From contig NMRA01000001.1 in assembly GCA_002633005.1 (NCBI GenBank), positions 3,957,390 to 4,021,389 on the forward strand: DNA of 64,000 nt. Direction: 5' to 3'. This document shows positions 56,101-64,000 of the stretch, piece after piece. The stretch is from Phoronis australis (taxonomy: Eukaryota; Phoronida; Phoronidae). The notes beneath the pieces are model-generated. The model worked only from the letters and a program-made list of their open reading frames with translations, was not told where the DNA came from and did not search any database. Both the position numbers and the translations under genes were made by a program. The stretch's first letter is position 1, and every line of letters starts with the position of its first letter.

Positions 56101-59100
56101 CGAGCAAGCGTAGGGCATAACAAAGAGTTACGAAAAGGTTATAGATGTGACAATACTGCTTAATCCCGTTCGCAACGACTTTCTCAAAAATTTCGTTATT
56201 CTCGATTATCAAAAATACCTAATTACACGTGCCGGCAGATCGTTGCATACGAGAGTAGCTATTTGCACTGTGATTGACAACTCGTTTCCTTGAAAAAATT
56301 AAATTGTGTCAGACATGACCGCTATGAATTGAGTTAAGTGACATCTTTCTTTTTGTAAATCAAAGTTAATTCAAGGTAATCACTGGGCATCTGTAGTCTG
56401 AATAAACTGGTTACATTTTAATAACAACATGCGTCTGCGCAACTGATCGCACGAGTGCATACTTGGAGTGATACTAGGTTTTTACTAAAACGTCAGATTT
56501 CGTCTCAGTTATTTTCAAGTTCGTGTAACATTCTGCAATGGCCATAAACTAAGTAACCCAACAATGAAAAATAGTTTGAAAACATTTCAATGTCTACTGT
56601 TTATGTTGAATAGACTTTAACAAATTAAGGCCATTAATAAAAAGGTTAAATATTTAAAGGGGCATTATCTGTTTTACGGCCGTAAAAAACGCATTATTGT
56701 TGGGAAAAATAAACTGTTCGAAGTTGTTAGCTTTGACCAGAGCTATAAACAACTAAATTCATTGTGTTTTGCGATTTCAATACAAAATACGAGTTCTCGT
56801 CGTTGTCTGCCTGACATTCTCTGAAATCAAGACCTTAGTCTTTACCATTGAAAAACGCTTAAAATACTTTGCTATTTAATGCGAGGGATTTGACTCAGCG
56901 GCAGATCGTTCGGCTGCAACTGCGGAGCTCATGGATTGTATTTCGCACAACTGTTAATTTCAGTAGAATTGCTTTTCTCGCCGAGGTCATATCTTTAAAA
57001 TTGTAAAATACTTTGAAACAACAGAGTTCCAATTCAGCAGCGCAATTCTATGCTGTGCTCGTTGATCTTTTTAGAAAAAAATCATAGTACTGCTTAGCAA
57101 GTCAGTTTTGTCATTAGATAAATGTCTACTTTAATATAAAAACTTGAATTCTTATCTTGCTAATTGCTCTAAATGTGCGTGTCAAAAATTAACGGAATAA
57201 AAAACGTCAACACATGTGACCGCCACGTGCCTAGCCTCCCCGATTCAATTTGCCGGGAACCTAATACAAAACCAAGGAATAACTGTTAAAATTTAACAAC
57301 AAAAATCGTATCAAATATCACCTTTAAAACCTCAAACTTCGCCTCGCGAAAGCGTTGTTGTTAATTTCTTTTCAGGGACATTAAGTTCTGACAGTTGTTA
57401 AAGTTAATGATAGCGAATATGACACTTTTTATTGTATGATGTTTCTTGTCTCCAGTTAGTGCACGTGCCTTTGCTCGTTGTCGGATTTTATAGGCACTGC
57501 GAATGTGCGACAGTTTGTAATTTGTAAAAACACAAAAGTATCAGTTTCATTTGAAAAAAGGACGCTGGTGATGATGAACAATTGGGCATGGAACTGTGAT
57601 TTTAAAAGGATACTAAACTAAGTTTCGGTAATTTAATTCAAAATTAGTTCCGTGACCTGCTATTGCACTTCCCCACATATTGTCTTTCTGAAATTTTGGC
57701 CTCATTGTGTCACAAAATTGAAACGGTGGCTCGAGGCTGGCGGCCACTTCCCGAAGCCAATCATTAACTCATCCACAGCGTTAGTCACACTTAGCATATT
57801 TTTTGTTGGTGTCGAATCTGAATCAAATTTCAAGGCATTGGCGATAGTCTACAGAGTTTTAATTCGGTACAATATCCATTAATCGTCAAAATCCGACTTA
57901 AGTATCCTTTCAAGAGCAGCAGACTTCGAATCCACTGTACCATAAATGAACTCTCTTCCATTAAAGATGCATAGTCTCATTGTGAATATGCAAATGAGAT
58001 ACTAATTCACGAACAACCCCGAGTCTTCCAGTGTGACGGAAATCATCCGAAAACTAGTCACCATTACAATCTCGCGAAAGTTCCTTTTTGCGAGACTATT
58101 TTTATGTAAATGAGTATGGTAATATTTCATCGTTACCTTAATGAGAGAAGGGTCCGTTTTTATTATTTGTTTATTTTACTGCCAAATAACGATTGCGCAA
58201 TATTTGGAATTACTAGGTTTCACACTTGTTTTGAAGTGTATCAGTTGTAGCGTTTTCTGTAGAACCGCAATTTATTTACAATCTGTCTCTTTTCTACTTG
58301 TATAAACAGTTCTCCAGTAAGTCACTAGGTTAGGTGGCGCTTGCTTTAAATTTAAAAATTCACTGTTTTAAGGAGACATAGCATCTTTAACCACCATAAA
58401 AAGGACGTAAAAGTTGTAGTGAGTGTTCTTACAGAAGAGGCGAATGTTAACGAAAAGTTGCTGGACCTGATTTAAGCGAATAAACAGTTATAATTCTGAT
58501 GAGACAGAAGCTGTCTTGCTCAAATCGAAAATGTTACCTGAATTCTTGCTTCATTTAACTTGGTCACACGGGCCAGTTCTTCCCTGCAGTAAATGTCCGG
58601 ATAATGGCTTTTGGCGAAGGCTTGCTCGAGTTCTTGAAGCTGTTCTTGTGTGAAAGTAGTGCGATGTCGCCGTCTAGCTGGCGTGGGGCATGCTGCGGGA
58701 TTGTGGGGGCTTGAAGTACTTGTAATGGATACCACACCATCGGGTTTGAGTTTTTTGAACGCCCCGTCGCCTCCTGTAAAGACCAACTATGTGTGAACTT
58801 CAGTGTGTCTAACCATATCGGTAATGACGTCATATGTTCACGCAGCTTTTGGTGTTTTAACGGAGAAAGGGTTGAGCATTTCCATAAATGACGATCATGC
58901 TCGGTTAAACAGCCGGTCGGTTTACATTCTGCTCCCGTTTGCCAGAAATAGCTCGACATTCATGCTTACTTTGGATTGATTTTAAATTTTAACCTTAGTG
59001 AAATTGGTTTTGAAAAACTCATTTGGTTTTCAGTCGTTGACTAATTAACCGATTGAGTCTCAAAAGTTTTCGAATGGTCGGCGGCAAGTCGGCGGCAAGT

Positions 59101-62100
59101 CGGCGGCAAAATTATACAACACTTCCTTTCTCTAATTGGCGGGATACGATTTGAAAACTGTATTACCTACGCGTTTTTGGGCCACCTATTACCTGAGTAT
59201 ATTGTTGTTGTACGTCCTGCCCAAGCTGTTTAAATATTTGCCCGGTAAAGTAAGCTTTTGAGTTTCATTTGACTCATCAGCCGGAGAAGTCGAGGGTCAC
59301 TGGTCTTGCCCATTTTGCGAAAACAAAAGCAAAAGAAAAGAACGATGACGTAAGAGGGTCGAGGTAATTTCTATAAAAATGAACAGCTGTTATGACATTG
59401 TAGACCAAAAGTGAAAATTTTCGTCTTGCGATCTATACAACTTCTTCCGCAAGATGCCGTAATCGCAATTTAGCAGAGTACAAACGTCACTGAGGACATT
59501 CCTCAACGTTATTATTTGATTAATCAGACAATTTTTTTACATTATTGCTAAACTGTGATGTACTAACAATTGTATTGAATTTTTCAATAACAGCGGAGAA
59601 GGAACATAAGACTAATAAGGAACATAAGACAATGATAAAGAGCATACGACAATAACGGAGAAGGAGCATAAGACAAAGATTTTGACTTAAGCATGAAGTC
59701 ACTTTCGACGAAGCATACCCCTCAGTAATTTAACTTCTCAATTTGTATTCAATATTGATTGAGTATTCATATTCTATTGGTCTTTCACAATCTCGGCTAT
59801 ACAGTGCGCCAAATAGCTCTGAAATTGGTCGCATTTGCGTTTCTCACGCAAACTTGAAAGAAATCACTGGCACCATAAAATGATATTTAATTTACAACCA
59901 CGATTAAGTTTAAACAATTAATACAATCAAATGTAATTTCTACCATGCTCACTAAAAGAGCAAATCATTTCCTTTCTGTTGAATGATGTTTAAGACATGA
60001 AAATTAATTTACAAAACAAATTATCAGATTTCCCATCCGTGTTTATCAAAGCAGAAATACTGGATATTTGATTACCGTTCCGCCAGATATGATTTGCTGA
60101 ACAGATACACTGGTATGTATGAAAGAATTTCATTATTAGTTTGCAGGAAATCACCCTATAAGTGAATCTATTTGAGTGAGCAGTGATTAGGCATTGAGAC
60201 GACCAGTTAAGACTGAACAGGCATGTAAATGAACTCGTCATTACGCTCAAATTAACACAATGATTGAGATAACACGATAAAACACAGGCAGTCGTAATAA
60301 ACGTAATGTACGGTGTCTTCACTGTTTTCAGTCGTAGTAGTTTAATTTCATATAAGATATGCGTTTTCAAATGAGCTATTTGCAAAGTACAATTTTTTAA
60401 GAATTCCCAGAACTGAATTTATTCCATGTAATACAGTTGAGACCCACCCCGCACCTTCAATTGGAAAACTACTTTTACGCTCTGATCGATAAGTCGCCGT
60501 GGGCTTAAAACATGTCATAACATAATTCCATAACTTCCTCGTTTTTTCATCAAATTAATTACAGTAATCAAGTTTAATATTTTAATGTACTTTGTGTCAA
60601 GTTATTTCGTGTTTTACATTTATTGAACAATACGGTTCAATTTTAAAAACACAACCAAAGGTCCAGATTGCAGATTAAGTTTCACTTTACATTGCTTCAG
60701 TACAGAATTGTTGCTAAACATTGTGCATCGAGAAACGTTCTAATCGCCGTCATTAATAAGTGTAAATTCAATAATCTTACTTTCGGTTTTCTTTATTGCA
60801 AACTAGCTCCAGATCATTTCACGTGAAAATATGATCGATATGAATCACAGTATGCACCACATAATATTCAGAACTGTTGGAGATGATTACCGGTTTCATT
60901 TTTTAAACCGTATTCAGCAAACGTGCGTTTGAGAGACAAACATCCTGAATTATCAATTTTGTCGTCTGCCCATGAAATTTATGACTACGCAGACGACAAT
61001 TGCAGTATCTTGTGTTTGAAGTTGTCTGAATCGGAATAACCAAGTGTTTGTAGTGCCACATATTTTAATTCGAGAGCGGCTTTACAGTTATGTAGGACCA
61101 CATCCACAAGTCCGTGTATTTAGCCAAAATGTAGATTTAAATTTAGTAAAAGCATACATTTTCTGAACGTAGAAAACCTGTGAAAATTAATGATTGACTT
61201 TATACCAATCTGCTATTGATTGGGTCACGGGACCATGTAGTTATATTAATACTTGACAAAAAGGAAAGATACGTTGATCGTAAAACTACGCCCTCAATAA
61301 CATGACGAAATTTTGTGTAATGAAAATGTTCAAGATGAAATTTCAAAAGGATGTGATTGTTTTCTAAATTATCGTTTCGTTGACGTATTTTACAACTTTT
61401 CCGTTTTCTTTTCCGTTTCTTAAAACTTCGCAATTTTTAGAAAACATCAATATCCGTTGCATACTTTGTTTTAGTTTCAAAGGAATCAGTGAGTACTTTT
61501 TCAAAATGCATATTAAGAAACAATAAAATTGTGATCCATCTGTCAACTGATATTGTGCATCTCCAATCTAATCATACATTCTACGTAACACTGAACAAGG
61601 CACGTGGTTATCTTCCACTCGTTATTCTAAAAAACCCATATTGAACACATAAAACATACCTATACCATGCGTAGTTAAAACATGTCTTCTCGATTCGGAG
61701 TGATTCTAATGGCTTTACGTTGGCGCAAAAGAAACACGTATAACACAAGTGCATGGAATTTCGTTAGCATATTAAACGGATTCAATTTTGACACCAAGGT
61801 AAGCACTAGGTATTCGGAAGAAGATGGAAAATGAGTCTTTTTAGCGGAAAACCTTACAACTAATGTACTATTAGAACACTGAAGTTCATTCAGAAACCTT
61901 TTGAATTAAGAAGACCTTCGCAGATGAAAGCTTTTAATTGACAATGTGTCCAGGTGGTTCAATACAAGCGTTGATGGTACTCTTACATCTGTCAGACAGT
62001 CGAAGAGTGGTTGCAATCATAAATTAATTGACTTTCTCACCTGAGTTATATGCTGTTAGAAGACGTATGAATTCTTCGTGTGAAATAAACGCTATTAGCA

Positions 62101-62806
62101 CAAAAAATAATTCGGGAAGACGACGTGGTAACTGTAGATGCGGTGATATTATTTTTTTTTTCAAATTCATCATTGGCGGAGTTATCAGCTCGCAAACTAA
62201 TAAATAAATTATTTCAAATTTAGCTACTTAATTTCTCGTAGCTATAAAAGACAAACCGGTATGAATGTTATTTATTAGCTGTGTAAACGCCATTCTATGA
62301 TTTTGTACGGCGATGCTATACAGGATATTGAATAAACATTTTTCCGATCTGAGCCGCAGAAAAATTGAAAAATTAATAACTGATTATGATAAATTAAAGT
62401 TTATTTGAAACATATTCTCGTTTTTTATATTTAATGCATGGTGTAAACAAGTAAATGTCAGTAACAATATGGCGTTATCCACGTACAAATTTTATGATAT
62501 TTTATTTGATTACCTAACGCCATTTAAATCCGAATATTATCACATGCCGAAATTCAATAACAATTTGTTCTATGGTAAAACTATGGAGGCATTGTAATTC
62601 CTACCCATATATTAATTTAACTGGTTAATTTAATTCACTGCTGTCCAGTTTAATAAATGGTCTAAATAAGACACAATGAAATTACAGAAAAGTAAAAGGT
62701 TACCTTCTATAGTTCTGCTGGTCTGACTCGCCTCCAACGGATAGAGAGAAGAAAAATCTTCGCACTTTCTTTTTTCGCTTTCAGCTAAAGCTCTGTCGTC
62801 TGCCAT
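47871..62806 (-). CDS. PROP1-like: Paired-like homeobox protein, PROP type
   Basis: A DNA-binding transcription factor. Vertebrate PROP1 controls pituitary lineages, while the invertebrate role is less known. Three minus-strand exons: 62806-62704, 58773-58538 and 48194-47871 (TGA). Phases 1 and 0 match, giving 220 residues against 226 in human PROP1. The homeodomain spans residues 68-127, starts [14 protein letters not shown] and ends with [20 protein letters not shown], with Gln at homeodomain position 50 (residue 117). The intron falls between homeodomain residues 46 and 47, the standard paired-class site. The RRRHRTTF start and [17 protein letters not shown] region resemble PROP more than PRRX, PHOX2, ALX or SHOX, though family assignment rests on memory. 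The C-terminus is rich in Met, Pro, Ser and Tyr and includes MMRNIYP. An in-frame TAA lies just upstream of the ATG. Intron 2 is 10.3 kb and intron 1 is 3.9 kb. Confidence 0.88.
50057..50110. repeat. GC/CA dinucleotide microsatellite
   Basis: A short GCGCGCGC run leads into about 21 CA units at 50069-50110. It is in intron 2 of the PROP-like gene. Confidence 0.97.
53962..54110 (+). repeat. Dispersed TTTTACGGCCG family, copy 2 of 3
   Basis: It contains GGTTTTACGGCCGAAAA, GACTTCTTGAAGTTA, a TGACCAGAGCT.TA block and TTTTTGCGATTT, matching 35528-35650 and 56668-56820. Confidence 0.8.
55336..55399. repeat. Pentanucleotide satellite (TTGTA/TTGCA)n
   Basis: About 13 tandem TTGTA or TTGCA units. 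The units alternate in blocks of T- and C-bearing variants, which suggests local unit spreading. Confidence 0.95.
56668..56820 (+). repeat. Dispersed TTTTACGGCCG family, copy 3 of 3
   Basis: It contains GTTTTACGGCCGTAAAA, TTCGAAGTTGTTAGC, TTTGACCAGAGCTATA and GTTTTGCGATTT, followed by a CTCTGAAATCAAG.CCTTA segment shared with copy 2. Confidence 0.8.
57988..57995. promoter_or_regulatory. Octamer motif ATGCAAAT
   Basis: An exact POU-factor octamer lies about 540 bases on the 3' side of exon 2 of the PROP-like gene (in intron 2). A related ATGTAAAT lies about 110 bases away. This is only a motif match and occurs by chance often in AT-rich DNA. Confidence 0.25.
58880..59330 (+). repeat. Dispersed repeat family, copy 2 (related to 35800-36400)
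   Basis: Shared ordered blocks include TTCATGCTTAC, TTTTTGAAAA, GAGTCTCAAAA and an AGTCGAGGGT segment. Divergence is high. It contains the local GTCGGCGGCAA triplication, which copy 1 lacks. Confidence 0.55.
59077..59109. repeat. Three perfect tandem copies of GTCGGCGGCAA
   Basis: An 11-base unit repeated exactly three times inside an otherwise AT-rich intron. The likely origin is replication slippage. Confidence 0.95.
59589..59675. repeat. Degenerate tandem repeat with GGA(A/G)CATAAGAC units
   Basis: Four degenerate units are built on GGAGAAGGAACATAAGAC and AATAA. The unit length varies, so it is an imperfect minisatellite. Confidence 0.75.
61110..61400 (+). repeat. Dispersed repeat family, copy 2 (related to 22445-22740)
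   Basis: It matches 22445-22740 block by block in the same orientation, including TTTAGCCAAA, ACATTTTCTGAA, AGAAAACCTGTG, ATTGGGTCAC and TTCAAGATGAAAT. Confidence 0.75.
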
Positions 62807-64000
62807 GGTTTAAATAAATTTGCTTAATCCCTTTATAAATGATGTGTTTAAGATTCTTTAAACGTCCTAGGAAACTGACTTGGAGTAATGTAATTTGCGA
62901 AATTTCTAACATTTATATGTTTTCCGTACGTGCTTCGATGTGCGATGATTTGACCAATCATAATGCAGTTATGACTTCATACTGGCATGTCTCGGGCACG
63001 CGCTTCATTCTCATTGGTCAACACCTCGTTCTCGCATTAAACGATTGCTGACAGTGTTTCCTAAAAATTTGTTGAGGTTTTTGCTTTGGCCTAATAACAA
63101 TAGCTAAACAACTAGTCGGCAGGTAACTTTCTTGCTTATTTTTTACCCATTTTTGAATTTATCCGTGGTGTTACGAAATTACCTGTACTTGTATTCCGAC
63201 ACACGGCTTTTAATCAGTAATCATTTCTCAAATCCCTATTGTATGAGGCCAACAATTGACGTTAATTAATCAGGCAAATTAATAGCGATTATTGTAATGA
63301 CTTGTGTTACTGAAGTTAACATATGTCAAAAGAAAATACAGTGGCAATAGCGTTCACTAATTTGTGACAGAGTGATTTTATGGATGCAATTAGGGGATTT
63401 ATATCAGAAGGGAGGGTAAGCTCTTAATCGTTGTCAGACTACTGTGGAGCTTGAGTAGTGAAGACGGAATTGCATTTTGACATTCCATTTCACTTGAAAA
63501 TGTTTAAAATGTTCTGTTTGCATGCGCGCACCAAGCCTAAGATATAGGGGGTCTCGAATTTTTGTCACTGTGAACCTAACTAACAAAAAATACGGGGGAC
63601 CAAATATAAAAAAGGGTGTACCACGTTCAGAGCTGTGAACGCCTTCTTAGTGGACTTTTGTCTCGTTTTCTCGGACTTTCTGTTTCTCTGAAGACCTTTT
63701 TGCCCACTTCGTCAAATGGGGGGGCTTGTTCGAGCCCCCCGAGCACCCTTGGGTGCGCGCATGTTTTGGGGATGGAAATCTGATTTATAATTTTTATTTT
63801 AGGCGGTGAATAAGGATAGAAAAATGTCCTTCGTGATATTTTGTTTGGTTATCCACTCTGGTTTCCAATGAATAGGATGAGGCCAAGAAACCTGTCACAG
63901 ACCTCTACCAAACTTCTTAGTCTTGAGTCTAGTGTATATTAAGGAATTTTATTGATTTCGAGTGAAATCGACAAAAGTCTGATTCTTCGTAAGTTTAAAT
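62807..64000. other. Upstream flank of the PROP-like gene
   Basis: Probable promoter side of the homeobox gene. Read on the minus strand, TTTATAAA (62832-62839) and GGATTA, an Otx/K50-type homeodomain site (complement of TAATCC at 62825-62830), lie 20-35 bases before the ATG. That is too close for a normal TATA box unless transcription starts at the ATG. No gene is seen further right; a dispersed repeat occupies 63640-63790. Confidence 0.4.
63640..63790 (-). repeat. Dispersed repeat, copy B (inverted relative of 12728-12850)
   Basis: On the minus strand it reads CATGCGCGCACC, then GGGGGGCTCGAA, GGCAAAAAGGTC, AAAGTCCGAGAAAA and GAGACAAAAGTCCACTAA, as in 12728-12850. It also includes an inverted pair GGGTGCTCGGGGGGCTCGAA and AAGCCCCCCC that can fold. 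Confidence 0.85.

Larger units (their letters stand above)
48195..58537 (-). other. PROP-like gene intron 2
   Basis: A 10.3 kb intron splitting the homeodomain, with donor GTAACA and an acceptor ending TTCTTCAG. It holds a CA microsatellite (50069-50110), two TTTTACGGCCG-family repeats, a pentanucleotide satellite (55336-55399) and an octamer motif (57988-57995). ORFs at 51217-51514, 53037-53526 and 53650-53913 show no domain. Long AT-rich stretches (about 48500-52900) show no gene and might hold cis-regulatory DNA. Confidence 0.75.
58774..62703 (-). other. PROP-like gene intron 1
   Basis: A 3.9 kb intron with donor GTAACC and an acceptor ending TCTTTACAG. It contains the repeat relatives at 58880-59330 and 61110-61400, an 11-base tandem triplet (59077-59109) and a degenerate tandem repeat (59589-59675). 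The AT-rich remainder has no supported exon. Confidence 0.75.

Noticed and set aside
58520-58959. 131-codon ORF overlapping homeobox exon 2 in another frame
   Set aside because: It is a shadow frame of the homeodomain exon, which has exact splice phases.

Overview
The window is AT-rich, intron-rich animal DNA. Short exons with GT-AG introns, microsatellites, many foldback or terminal-inverted-repeat elements and three isolated N positions point to a draft assembly of a marine invertebrate. The gene set fits an invertebrate deuterostome such as a hemichordate, or possibly a lophotrochozoan. The species cannot be fixed from the sequence alone.

Five protein-coding genes were rebuilt exon by exon. 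In each, every splice phase closes and the ORF has a start and a stop. From left to right: (1) CINP, CDK2-interacting protein, minus strand, 4 exons, 3367-6903. (2) Ribokinase RBKS, plus strand, 7 exons, 10250-14387. (3) ABHD2-type alpha/beta hydrolase, minus strand, 8 exons, 20044-29655. (4) A YeeE/YedE (Sulf_transp/TsuA-like) multi-pass membrane protein, plus strand, 9 exons, 33731-42802. (5) A paired-like homeobox gene of the PROP type, minus strand, 3 exons spread over 15 kb, 47871-62806. Predicted lengths are 207, 307, 388, 421 and 220 residues. The four with human counterparts are close to the human lengths (about 212, 322, 425 and 226).

The genes do not form an operon or a shared pathway. 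CINP and RBKS are divergent, and their 3.3 kb intergenic region is largely nested transposable elements. RBKS and ABHD2 converge on a 5.7 kb gap dominated by a 1.38 kb tandem duplication whose copies are separated by a single N. ABHD2 and the YeeE-like gene diverge over 4 kb that includes a tRNA-derived SINE. The YeeE-like gene and the homeobox gene converge over 5 kb containing another TIR element. The long homeobox introns hold microsatellites and members of several dispersed repeat families.

The most interesting items are the bacterial-type sulfur-transporter homologue, fully intron-bearing in an animal genome; the compact PROP-like gene with very long introns; two tandem duplications that carry an N at the junction and look like assembly-joined haplotypes; and several transposon families recognisable within this window alone. 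No CRISPR array, rRNA, intact tRNA or prokaryotic operon was seen.
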